Assembly (NCBI RefSeq): GCF_000613185.1
Contig: NZ_CCBB010000002.1
Span: 186,001 to 250,000 of the forward strand
Direction of reading: 5' to 3'
DNA: 64,000 nt
Source: Mycolicibacterium cosmeticum
GTDB taxonomy: Bacteria; Actinomycetota; Actinomycetes; Mycobacteriales; Mycobacteriaceae
Part shown: positions 44,504 through 51,618 of the stretch, piece after piece
Layout: each line of letters begins with the position of its first letter
Position numbering within the stretch: the stretch's first letter is position 1
Notes under the pieces: generated by a model
The model's input: only the letters and a program-made list of their open reading frames with translations
What the model was told of the DNA's origin: nothing
Database searches by the model: none
Made by a program: the position numbers and the translations under genes

Positions 44504-45919
44504 GTGAAGAGGCTCAGCGGGTGGGACGCGTTCCTGCTCTACACAGAAGCGCCGAACGTGCACATGCACACCCTGAAGATCGCGGTGATCGCGCTCGACG
44601 ACATCGGCGACCGCACGTTCGGCGTGCAGGAGTTCCGCCAGGTGCTGCACGGCAGGCTCTACAAGCTGGACCCGTTCCGGTACCAGCTGGTCGACATCCC
44701 GTTCAAGTTCCACCACCCGATGTGGCGGGAGCACTGTGATGTCGACCTCGAGTACCACGTTCGGCCCTGGCGGGTGGCCGCTCCCGGTGGGCGGCGCGAA
44801 CTCGACGAGGCCATCGGGCAGATCGCGAGCACCCCGCTGGACCGCAGCCGCCCGCTGTGGGAGATGTACTTCGTCGAGGGGCTCGCCAACGGACGTATCG
44901 CGGTCGTGGGCAAGATCCATCACGCGCTGGCCGACGGCGTCGCCTCGGCGAATCTGCTGGCCCGCGGCATGGACCTGCAGGACGGGCCGCAGCGCGACCG
45001 CGATTCCTACGCCACCGACCCCGCCCCGTCCCGATCGGAGTTGGTGCGCTCGGCGTTCACCGACCACCTCCGCCAGATCGGCCGGCTGCCCGGGCTGATC
45101 AAGTACACCGCCGACGGCGTGGGCCGGGTTCGCCGCAGCAACCGCAAGTTCGGGCCGAAGCTGACCCGCCCGTTCACGCCGCCGCCGAGTTTCATGAACC
45201 ACGTCCTGACCCCGGAGCGTCGCTTCGCCACCGCGACGCTGGCCCTCGCCGACGTCAAGTCGACCGGAAAGATGTTGGGCGCCACCATCAACGACATGGT
45301 GCTGGCCATGTCGTCGGGAGCGCTGCGGGCCTTGCAACTGCGCTACGAGGGCAAGGCCGACCATCCGCTGCTGGCCTCGGTGCCGATGAGTTTCGACTTC
45401 TCGCCGGAGCGGATCTCGGGCAACCGGTTCACCGGCGTGTTGATGGCGCTGCCGGTGGACGTCGACGACCCGCTGGAGCGGGTGCGGCGCGCCAGCGCGG
45501 ACGCCGCGCTGGCGAAGGAGAGCAATCAGCTCATCGGCCCCGAACTGGTGGCGCGGTGGGCGTCGTACGTGCCCCCGGCTGCGGTCGAGGCGCTTTTCCG
45601 GCGACTGTCGGACAAGGACGGCCAGAACAAGGTGCTCAACCTGAACATCTCGAACGTGCCGGGACCGCGGCAGCAGGGCAAGGTGGGGGGCGCGACCGTC
45701 ACCGAGATCTATTCGGTCGGGCCGCTGACGGCGGCCAGCGGGCTGAACATCACGGTGTGGAGTTACGTGGACCAGCTCAACATCTCGGTGTTGACGGACA
45801 CCGCGACGGTGGACGATCCGCATGAGGTCACCGAGGCGATGGTGCAGGAATTCCGCGAGATACGGCGTGCGGCAGGGATTTCCGATGACCTGACGGTCAT
45901 CGAGACCGCCATGGCGTGA
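44504..45919 (+). CDS. Wax ester synthase/diacylglycerol acyltransferase (Rv0221-like)
   Basis: A 471-residue WS/DGAT enzyme that makes triacylglycerol or wax esters from acyl-CoA. The catalytic HHxxxDG motif is HHALADG (His139-His140, Asp144), and NLNISNVPGPR near the C-terminus (SNVPGP) is the second family signature. A GGGGAGG ribosome site precedes the GTG start. It lies 24 bases after LipC, the same order as Rv0220-Rv0221. Confidence 0.92.
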   Translation: MKRLSGWDAFLLYTEAPNVHMHTLKIAVIALDDIGDRTFGVQEFRQVLHGRLYKLDPFRYQLVDIPFKFHHPMWREHCDVDLEYHVRPWRVAAPGGRRELDEAIGQIASTPLDRSRPLWEMYFVEGLANGRIAVVGKIHHALADGVASANLLARGMDLQDGPQRDRDSYATDPAPSRSELVRSAFTDHLRQIGRLPGLIKYTADGVGRVRRSNRKFGPKLTRPFTPPPSFMNHVLTPERRFATATLALADVKSTGKMLGATINDMVLAMSSGALRALQLRYEGKADHPLLASVPMSFDFSPERISGNRFTGVLMALPVDVDDPLERVRRASADAALAKESNQLIGPELVARWASYVPPAAVEALFRRLSDKDGQNKVLNLNISNVPGPRQQGKVGGATVTEIYSVGPLTAASGLNITVWSYVDQLNISVLTDTATVDDPHEVTEAMVQEFREIRRAAGISDDLTVIETAMA

Positions 45920-45942
45920 GCCGGCACCGCGCATACGCCAGA

Positions 45943-46716
45943 ATGACTGCCATGGAACGGCTGAGAATGCTGCGCGCCGGCGCCGCGACCGCGGTCATCA
46001 CGGCGTCGATGGTGGCCGGCTGTTCGTACGGGCCGGCCAGTCCGCCGATGGCCGAGAGCAGGCCGGCCAACACCAGCACCGGACCGGCGGTGGTCTCCAT
46101 CTTCCCGGGCACCGCCGCGCTGGGCACCCCGCTCACGGCGAAAGGGGCCACCGTCACGCCGCACGCCGACAACCTCGCGGTGATGCGCCTGGACGGCGGT
46201 GACGATCTGGAGCTCGGCATCCAGGTGTCGATCACCGGTGTCACCGCGCCGATCGACGTCACCGGGCCCGACGGCGGGTTCCGGCTGTACGTCAGCAGCG
46301 GTGAGCAGATTCCGGCCACGCCGGCCGCTGTCCTCAAACAACCGCCGCTGGCTTCGCCGGTCACCGCCGACGCGGACGGATGGGTGTTCTTCCGGATCAC
46401 GCCCGGCACGCACGCGACCCAGCTGCAACTGCAGGCAGCGCCTGCCGGATACGGGCTGGCGCCGCAGTCGATCGCGGTGTGGCTCATGCCCGACACGTTG
46501 CCCGGCGTCGCGGCGCCCGCCCCACCGCCCCCGCCGCCGGGGGCACCGGCGCCTGCCCCGCCGCCGCCCGTGGCCGCCCCGGGCGGTGGTGGAGGCGGAT
46601 TCCAGCCACCCCGGCTGCCCCCGCCGCCGCGACTACCACCCCCACCGCGGCTGCCCGCGCCGCCGCCGGTGCCGGCGCCGCCGGCCGTGGTCTGCCAACA
46701 CACGTCGCTGTGCTGA
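45943..46716 (+). CDS. Proline-rich lipoprotein of unknown function
   Basis: A 257-residue predicted lipoprotein: hydrophobic signal and lipobox SMVAGC at about 29-34. The central part has a beta-sandwich-like pattern. The last ~70 residues are a Pro-rich tail with repeated PPPP and RLPPPP units ending in a short Cys-containing tip. Two ATGs (45943 and 45952) could start it; both precede the signal peptide. No known domain is recognised. The long opposing reading frame is a GC-rich shadow. Confidence 0.72.
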   Translation: MTAMERLRMLRAGAATAVITASMVAGCSYGPASPPMAESRPANTSTGPAVVSIFPGTAALGTPLTAKGATVTPHADNLAVMRLDGGDDLELGIQVSITGVTAPIDVTGPDGGFRLYVSSGEQIPATPAAVLKQPPLASPVTADADGWVFFRITPGTHATQLQLQAAPAGYGLAPQSIAVWLMPDTLPGVAAPAPPPPPPGAPAPAPPPPVAAPGGGGGGFQPPRLPPPPRLPPPPRLPAPPPVPAPPAVVCQHTSLC

Positions 46717-46787
46717 AAGCCGGCCGGTCGAGCACGTCGTCGTAGAACTCGCGGGATGGGCCGCGGTGGCCTCGGTGTTGGTGCTGT

Positions 46788-46813
46788 CGGTGGTCGGGTG
46801 CACCCGACCACCG
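46788..46813. promoter_or_regulatory. 26-bp perfect palindrome upstream of NmrA-like gene
   Basis: Arms CGGTGGTCGGGTG and its complement abut at 46800/46801, 17 bp before the GTG start. Such a perfect, gap-free dyad fits a homodimeric repressor site. As RNA it would be a hairpin that could mask the start region. Confidence 0.55.
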
Positions 46814-46830
46814 CCACCCCGAGAGAAACA

Positions 46831-47754
46831 GTGACGACCATGCCGAACGCGAATCGCCCGGACATCCTCATCATCGGCACCGGAGAGCTCGGCGCCAGCG
46901 TGCTCGCCGCGCTCAACCGTCGTGTCACCGACAACCCCGGTGTCGCATCGATCGCTGTGCTGCTGCGCCCGTCGACGGCGACGCCGGACCCGCGCGTCGA
47001 GGAGATGACCAGGCAGGGCATCACCGTCGAGCACGCGGACGTCGCCACCGCATCCGCGGCCGAACTGGCCGCGGTCATGTCGCGCTATCACACCGTGATC
47101 AGCTGCGTGGGTTTCGCGGCCGGCCCTGGCACGCAGCGCAAACTCGCCCAAGCCGCGCTCGCCGCGGGCGTAACACGCTATTTCCCATGGCAATTCGGCG
47201 TCGATTACGACGAGATCGGCCGCGGCAGTGCCCAGCCCCTGTTCGACGAACAGCTCGACGTCCGCGACTTGTTGCGCGGTCAGAGCGCCACCGAATGGGT
47301 CATCGTGTCGACCGGCATGTTCACCAGTTTCCTGTTCGAGCCGGCGTTCGGCGTTGTCGACCTGGCGACGAATACCGTGCACGCGCTGGGCAGTTGGGAC
47401 AACGAGGTCACCCTCACCACGCCGGAGGACATCGGCGTGCTCACCGCCGATATCGTGTTCGCCGAACCCCGCATCCGGAATTCGGTGGTTTACCTGGCCG
47501 GCGACACGATCAGTTACCGGGAACTGGCCGACATCGTCGAGCGGGTCACCGGAACCGCCGTCACCCGCGAGGTGTGGACGACGGCGTTCCTTGCCGAGCA
47601 GTTGCGCAGGCAGCCCGAGGACACCATGCGCAAATACCGCGCGGTGTTCGCCAGGAGCACCGGCGTCGCCTGGCCGAAAGCCCAGTCCTACAACGCTGCC
47701 CGGGGTATCGACACCATCACAGCCGAGGAATGGGCGAAGGTCAACCTGACGTGA
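46831..47754 (+). CDS. NmrA-like/isoflavone reductase-like protein
   Basis: About 307 residues with a Rossmann motif IIGTGELGASVLAAL near the N-terminus. It has YHTVISCVGFAAGPG, then FPWQFGVDYDEIGRGS and EWVIVSTGMFTSFLFEP. These match the NmrA/isoflavone-reductase-like group, which binds NAD(P) and often acts as a sensor or reductase of aromatic compounds. Start is GTG 46831 or ATG 46840. A strong palindrome lies directly upstream, so it is probably tightly regulated. Substrate unknown. Confidence 0.8.
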   Translation: MTTMPNANRPDILIIGTGELGASVLAALNRRVTDNPGVASIAVLLRPSTATPDPRVEEMTRQGITVEHADVATASAAELAAVMSRYHTVISCVGFAAGPGTQRKLAQAALAAGVTRYFPWQFGVDYDEIGRGSAQPLFDEQLDVRDLLRGQSATEWVIVSTGMFTSFLFEPAFGVVDLATNTVHALGSWDNEVTLTTPEDIGVLTADIVFAEPRIRNSVVYLAGDTISYRELADIVERVTGTAVTREVWTTAFLAEQLRRQPEDTMRKYRAVFARSTGVAWPKAQSYNAARGIDTITAEEWAKVNLT

Positions 47755-47775
47755 TGGGCGGGGCCGGCGGTATCT

Positions 47776-49044
47776 CTACCGTGCCGTCGCCGGACTCAGG
47801 TGCTTGGACCAGCCCGACGCACACGCCAGGGTGCACACCGCCGCCAAGATGCCGACGGCGGTCAGCATGACCGGGTAGCTGAAGTAGTGCGCCAGCATCG
47901 CCAGCGCCGCGGGCAGCAGGAACCCGACGTAGGCCAGCGAGTAGTACACCCCGGAGATGCCGGCCAGCTCGTCGGGTTCGGCGATGCGCTGGATCTCCAA
48001 CAGACCCGACACGATGGCGATGCCGTAGGCGCTGCCCAGCAGCATCGCCACCACCAGCGCGATGATCGGGGAGCGGGTGATCGCGGTGGCCACGGCCGCG
48101 AAGACGCCCGCGGCCATCAGCACCATGGACACCACCACCGCGCGGGCACTGGATCGGTCGTCCAGCCGGCGCGCGATCGGTTGCACCAGCACACCGCACA
48201 GCAGCGTCAGGGTGGTCAGTGCCGAGGTGTACAGCAGCGCCCACTGCCCGAGCCGCTCGCTGACCAGTGCCGGCACGATGGCGTAGGCGATGGCGGCCGA
48301 CCCGAAGATCCATGGCGCCATGGGCACGACGACGCGCAGGAATCGGCGATGGCCGGCGGCCGGCACCCGCAATCGGCTGACCAGCGACGCGCCGTCACCG
48401 CTGGGCTCGTGCCGGGTCTCCACCGCGTACCGGATCACCACGACGAGCCCGCCGAGGCAGAGCACCGCCTGCGCGATGTACGTCAGCACCAGCGGCAGCG
48501 GGGCGAACGCGGTGAGTACCCCGGCGAACAGCGGCCCGACGCCCAGGCCCAGGGACAGCCAGATCGACGCCCGGCGGGCACCGGTTCCGGCGGAGGCCGA
48601 ATCATAAGGCGCACGGGATAATTCGGTGATCCATGCCGACCCCACCGCCATCGCGATGCCCACCGCCAGGCCGCTGAGCAGCCGGCCACCGAACAGCGCC
48701 GCGAAACCCGCGTAGTCGCCGACGGCCAGGATGACACTGCCCAGCGCCGAACTGATCAAACCGGCCAGCATCACCGGGCGGCGCCCGTGCCGGTCCGACA
48801 GGGCCGAAGCGATCAGCAGCCCGGGCACCAGGCCCAACACGTAGGCGCCGAGCAGGATGTCCACGTCCACCCTGGTGTAGCCCGAGTGCTGCGCGTAGGC
48901 GATCAGCAGCGGCGTGAACTGGTTGCCACCCCAGCCGATGCAGAAGACGGCCAGCGCGACGGCCCGCCAGGCTTTCATGTCGGCGCCGGAGCGCCTCGGG
49001 GGTTTCATGTCGGCGCCGGAGCGCCTGAGAGGCTGCACGTTCAC
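47776..49044 (-). CDS. MFS transporter
   Basis: A 422-residue, roughly 12-helix MFS protein. The motif between helices 2 and 3 is ALSDRHGRRPVMLAG. It is translated from a GTG overlapping the FCD-GntR stop. The first ~24 residues contain a duplicated RRSGADMK segment encoded by a 24-bp direct repeat, so internal ATGs near residues 13 and 23 are possible alternative starts. Cargo is unknown; pairing with an FCD-type regulator suggests a carboxylate or drug. Confidence 0.84.
   Translation of the reverse strand: MNVQPLRRSGADMKPPRRSGADMKAWRAVALAVFCIGWGGNQFTPLLIAYAQHSGYTRVDVDILLGAYVLGLVPGLLIASALSDRHGRRPVMLAGLISSALGSVILAVGDYAGFAALFGGRLLSGLAVGIAMAVGSAWITELSRAPYDSASAGTGARRASIWLSLGLGVGPLFAGVLTAFAPLPLVLTYIAQAVLCLGGLVVVIRYAVETRHEPSGDGASLVSRLRVPAAGHRRFLRVVVPMAPWIFGSAAIAYAIVPALVSERLGQWALLYTSALTTLTLLCGVLVQPIARRLDDRSSARAVVVSMVLMAAGVFAAVATAITRSPIIALVVAMLLGSAYGIAIVSGLLEIQRIAEPDELAGISGVYYSLAYVGFLLPAALAMLAHYFSYPVMLTAVGILAAVCTLACASGWSKHLSPATAR
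48973..49026. repeat. Direct repeat (24 bp, period 30) at MFS start
   Basis: Copies at 48973-48996 and 49003-49026 are identical; on the coding strand each ends GGCGCCGACATGAAA, so each carries an ATG. The 10-codon period keeps the frame and duplicates RRSGADMK. Confidence 0.75.
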
Positions 49045-49679
49045 AGCACCACCCCGTACGTCGTCTGCAGGTGGGCCAGCAGCAGCATCTCGAACTCGGC
49101 CAGGTCGCGCCGCTGGATCGCGTCGGCCAAGCGGCCGTGCTCGTCGATCAACCGGGCCGCGCGTGCGGTGTCGGAGCGCACCACCGACGCCATCATCCGG
49201 CGCTGCCGATCGCGCAGTGACCCGTAGAAGCGCTGCCCGATCGCATTGCCGGCCGCCTCGACGATGCGGTGATGGAAGGCGTCGTCGGCGGCGGCGAACC
49301 GGTGTTCATCCCCGGCCGCGGCACCCTCGCGCTGGGCGCTGATCAGGTCGGTCAGCTCGGCGAACAACGCCTCGAGGGTGTCGGATGTCCGGCACAGGCG
49401 GCGCACCGCCGACGATTCCAGCGCCAGACGCATCTCCAACAGATCGGTGGCTTCGCGCGGCGGCACCGGCACCACCACCGCACCGCGGCGCGGGAGCAGT
49501 TCCAGCAGGTCCTCGGCGGCCAGGCGGAGGAACGCCTCGTGCACGGGCGTCCGGCTCACCCCGAGCGCAGCGGCGACCTCGACCTCGCTGAGCAGCTGTC
49601 CACCGCGTACCGCACCGGACAGGATCTGGTCCTTGGTGGCCTGGTAGGCGCGCTGCCCGCTGGAGTCTCCGTCGCTCAT
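49041..49679 (-). CDS. GntR-family regulator, FCD type
   Basis: A 212-residue regulator: winged helix at about 10-75 (SEVEVAAALGVSRTPVHEAFLRLAAEDLLELLPRRG) and an all-helical FCD domain from about 80. Likely metal/ligand residues are His in FHHRIVEAAG and DEHGRLADAI. The ATG start (MSDGDSS) is preferred to a TTG 42 bases upstream that falls inside an operator-like repeat. Its stop overlaps the MFS start (GTGA), so both are one autoregulated operon. Confidence 0.86.
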   Translation of the reverse strand: MSDGDSSGQRAYQATKDQILSGAVRGGQLLSEVEVAAALGVSRTPVHEAFLRLAAEDLLELLPRRGAVVVPVPPREATDLLEMRLALESSAVRRLCRTSDTLEALFAELTDLISAQREGAAAGDEHRFAAADDAFHHRIVEAAGNAIGQRFYGSLRDRQRRMMASVVRSDTARAARLIDEHGRLADAIQRRDLAEFEMLLLAHLQTTYGVVL

Positions 49680-49699
49680 GGAGACCAACCCTACGCCGC

Positions 49700-49721
49700 T
49701 TGCATGCAACCTTGCATGCAA
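49700..49721. promoter_or_regulatory. Tandem TTGCATGCAA palindromes, FCD-GntR operator
   Basis: Two identical perfect palindromic decamers TTGCATGCAA (49700-49709 and 49712-49721) are separated by CC, 20 bp upstream of the GntR start. The 12-bp period places both dimers near one helical face, suggesting cooperative autoregulation. Confidence 0.65.
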
Positions 49722-49777
49722 GCTGCGTCACACCTCTCTTGCGATTTCGGCGCGCATGACGGCGGTGGCCCTCTTTG

Positions 49778-49814
49778 CCAGGCTGGTTGTGAGTCAGTTT
49801 CGCAACCAGCCTGG
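49778..49814. promoter_or_regulatory. Hairpin just before the IS orfA ribosome site
   Basis: CCAGGCTGGTTG and CAACCAGCCTGG form a perfect 12-bp stem with a 13-nt loop. The right arm touches the GGAGG of orfA. In IS elements such structures commonly lower expression from read-through transcripts. Confidence 0.65.
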
Positions 49815-49822
49815 AGGGGTGT

Positions 49823-50254
49823 GTGTCGATTAGTCCGGGGTTCACGACTGAGGAGATCGTGGAGTTTGTCGCCGAGTATCACCGGCAGCCGTGGGGGCAG
49901 AAGGGCTCTTGGCTTGCCGAGAAGGGCTTTTCCAGTGACCGGATGAGGCGGTGGCAGTCGGCTCTTTTTGATGGTGATCTCGACCGGGGCTTGATTCCGC
50001 GAGAGGGTGGTCCCAGGACTGCTCAAGGGAAACGGATCTCGATGGCCAAACAGCGTGACGCGCGGATCGCCCGCGACGAAGCCGAGATCGCACGCCTGCA
50101 CGCTCGGGTGCGCGAACTCGAAGCGAGCAACGACGCGTTGGGAAAAGCTATCGGGCTCTTGCACGAGATGAACGTGCCCGAGCCCGACGCTACCCCGACG
50201 ATCACCGATCTCGACGATTCCTCGACCTGGAGAACCGACTCGTCGTCGAGCTGA
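49823..50254 (+). CDS. IS3-family OrfA (DNA-binding, frameshift donor)
   Basis: A 143-residue OrfA. An N-terminal helix-turn-helix region (about 5-60, with GSWLAEKGFSSDRMRRWQ) is followed by a leucine-zipper-like coiled coil (about 85-110, IARLHARVRELEASNDALGKAI). The GTG start has GGAGG 5 bases upstream. A GGGAAAA slippery heptamer in the correct phase lies near codon 106, so a fraction of ribosomes should continue into OrfB as OrfAB transposase; the in-frame remainder gives OrfA, a likely regulator. Confidence 0.85.
   Translation: MSISPGFTTEEIVEFVAEYHRQPWGQKGSWLAEKGFSSDRMRRWQSALFDGDLDRGLIPREGGPRTAQGKRISMAKQRDARIARDEAEIARLHARVRELEASNDALGKAIGLLHEMNVPEPDATPTITDLDDSSTWRTDSSSS
50140..50187 (+). 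promoter_or_regulatory. Programmed -1 frameshift signal (slippery heptamer and stem-loop)
   Basis: G GGA AAA (50140-50146) is in the X XXY YYZ phase of orfA. Four bases later TCGGGCTC (50151-50158) pairs with GAGCCCGA (50180-50187), with an inner GCAC/GTGC stem. After a -1 slip the frame stays open through to orfB. Confidence 0.8.
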
Positions 50255-50262
50255 CCGCGGCG

Positions 50263-51255
50263 TTGGGGTCCCAGCGTCAGGCGTTGACGATGATCGAGTT
50301 GTCCCGGTCTAGCTGGTACTACCGATCGCACCCGCGCAGCAGGGTCTGCGATCCGGTGCCGCAGAAGGATCGGGGGTACCCCTCACGCATCGGTTCCGCT
50401 GAGCGCGCGAGGATCGAAAGCGAGATCCTGGCTGGCTGGATGGCTGGGGTCTCGGTCGATCACGCCTTCGCCACGGCGTGGGATGCCGGGGTGCTACTGG
50501 CCTCGCGGCGATCGTGGTGGCGCATTGCGGCGGCGATCAACGATCAAAGTGCACGTCCGCTCGCGCCGACCCGCAGGAAGAACACCACACCCCGTCCGGT
50601 GCCGGTGCTCAAAGCAACTGGTCCCCAACAGGTTTGGAGTTGGGACATCACCGACCTGCGTACCCCGTGGCGAGGTGTGGCGTTCAAGGCGTACTCGATC
50701 ATCGACATCTACTCCCGCAAGATCGTGGGCTGGCGGGTCGAGGAACGTGAATGCGATGACCTGGCCGTGGACATGTTCGAGGCGGCGTTCGCCGATCACG
50801 GACTGCCCGCTGTGGTGCACGCCGATTCCGGGCCGGCGATGCGTTCGAGCGCACTCAAGGACCTGCTGGCCGACCTCGGCGTCGGACAGACCCACAACCG
50901 GCCCCACGTGAGTAACGACAACCCGTTCTCCGAATCGGAGTTCCGGACCATGAAGTACCGGCCCAACTACCCCGGTGTCTTCGATCATCTCGATGCCGCC
51001 CGAGCCTGGGTGAGCGCCTATATCGGCTGGTACAACACCCACCACCGCCACAGTGGCATCGCGCTATTCACTCCCGACCAGGTGCACAGCGGAGCGTGGA
51101 CCCGGCAATGGGAACGCCGCGATCACGCTCTCCAGACCTACTACAACACCCATCCCGAACGGTTCCGAAACCGCCCGCACACCAAGACGCCCAACCTCGT
51201 CGTTGGGATCAACCTGCCCGCCGAAAACGAGCACAACCGACTCCACGCAGCTTGA
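50263..51255 (+). CDS. IS3-family OrfB (DDE transposase domain)
   Basis: A 330-residue catalytic part. The acidic triad is Asp in WSWDITDL, Asp in VHADSG 60 residues later, and Glu in NPFSESEF with the family's 35-residue spacing; HRHSGIALFTP is the usual C-terminal segment. The TTG start shown is only the first conventional codon. Coding continues upstream in the same frame to the slippery site, reading through FLDLENRLVVELTAALG, so the active protein is probably the OrfAB fusion. Confidence 0.88.
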   Translation: MGSQRQALTMIELSRSSWYYRSHPRSRVCDPVPQKDRGYPSRIGSAERARIESEILAGWMAGVSVDHAFATAWDAGVLLASRRSWWRIAAAINDQSARPLAPTRRKNTTPRPVPVLKATGPQQVWSWDITDLRTPWRGVAFKAYSIIDIYSRKIVGWRVEERECDDLAVDMFEAAFADHGLPAVVHADSGPAMRSSALKDLLADLGVGQTHNRPHVSNDNPFSESEFRTMKYRPNYPGVFDHLDAARAWVSAYIGWYNTHHRHSGIALFTPDQVHSGAWTRQWERRDHALQTYYNTHPERFRNRPHTKTPNLVVGINLPAENEHNRLHAA

Positions 51256-51299
51256 CAACGCCCGTGGACGCGGGTTTCCGCGCCGAAATCACCTCCGTG

Positions 51300-51305
51300 T
51301 AGGCT
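51300..51305 (+). promoter_or_regulatory. secG -10 element
   Basis: TAGGCT (TANNNT class, preceded by TG) ends 7 nt before the secG ATG, consistent with a leaderless transcript. The IS end lies about 9 bp upstream, so any -35 is inside the IS. Confidence 0.45.
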
Positions 51306-51312
51306 GACCGCC

Positions 51313-51549
51313 ATGGAACTCGCCCTGCAGATCACCCTCGTCGTCACCAGTGTCCTGGTGGTGCTGTTGGTGCTGCTGCATCGCGCCAAGGGTGGCGGCC
51401 TGTCCACCCTGTTCGGTGGTGGCGTCCAGTCCAGCCTGTCCGGCTCGACGGTGGTGGAGAAGAACCTGGACCGGCTGACCTACTTCGTGGTCGGCATCTG
51501 GGTGGTGTCCATCATCGGTATGGCGCTGCGCATCAAGTACAACGTCTGA
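51313..51549 (+). CDS. secG: Preprotein translocase subunit SecG
   Basis: A 78-residue subunit of the SecYEG channel with two membrane helices (about 5-25 and 54-73) around the conserved loop HRAKGGGLSTLFGGG. It is normally the last gene behind gap-pgk-tpiA in mycobacteria, but here an IS3-family element precedes it. Downstream is ppc, a usual neighbour. Confidence 0.95.
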   Translation: MELALQITLVVTSVLVVLLVLLHRAKGGGLSTLFGGGVQSSLSGSTVVEKNLDRLTYFVVGIWVVSIIGMALRIKYNV

Positions 51550-51605
51550 CGCCGGCGGCTTACCGAGTCCGCCGGTCTCGCCATGCGTGGCCGAAGCGGC
51601 CCGTC

Positions 51606-51611
51606 GATAAT
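51606..51611 (+). promoter_or_regulatory. ppc -10 element
   Basis: GATAAT ends 7 nt before the ATG at 51619, which supports that start over an in-frame GTG or ATG upstream and implies a leaderless mRNA. Confidence 0.5.
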
Positions 51612-51618
51612 TGTGGAC

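Larger units (their letters stand above)
49741..51291 (+). mobile_element. IS3-family insertion sequence (ends approximate)
   Basis: The element holds overlapping orfA/orfB with a -1 frameshift signal and a D-D-35-E transposase. Possible terminal inverted repeats are GATTTCGGCGCG (49743-49754) and its exact complement (51279-51290), giving about 1.55 kb. No matching target-site duplication is visible at either edge, so the ends are tentative. It sits between an FCD-GntR gene and secG, where gene order departs from the mycobacterial norm. Confidence 0.72.

Noticed and set aside
46199..46834. Overlapping plus-strand frame ending in a lipobox-like VVGCTRPP
   Set aside because: It is out of frame with the real lipoprotein, its upstream part is Arg/Pro-rich nonsense, and no start or ribosome site precedes the lipobox-like end.
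49680..49721. TTG start for the FCD-GntR gene at 49721
   Set aside because: It would encode the operator repeat (HARLHAS) ahead of the domain; the ATG at 49679 gives the usual length.
51252..51257. TTGACA at the end of orfB as an outward -35 for secG
   Set aside because: The secG -10 is 42 bp away, too far for one promoter, and no good -10 lies 16-18 bp downstream (TTTCCG).
49743..51290. 12-bp GATTTCGGCGCG/complement pair as certain IS terminal repeats with target duplication
   Set aside because: No matching direct repeat flanks the pair, and the same style of sequence occurs in an unrelated hairpin at 40913-40961. The ends are kept only as tentative.
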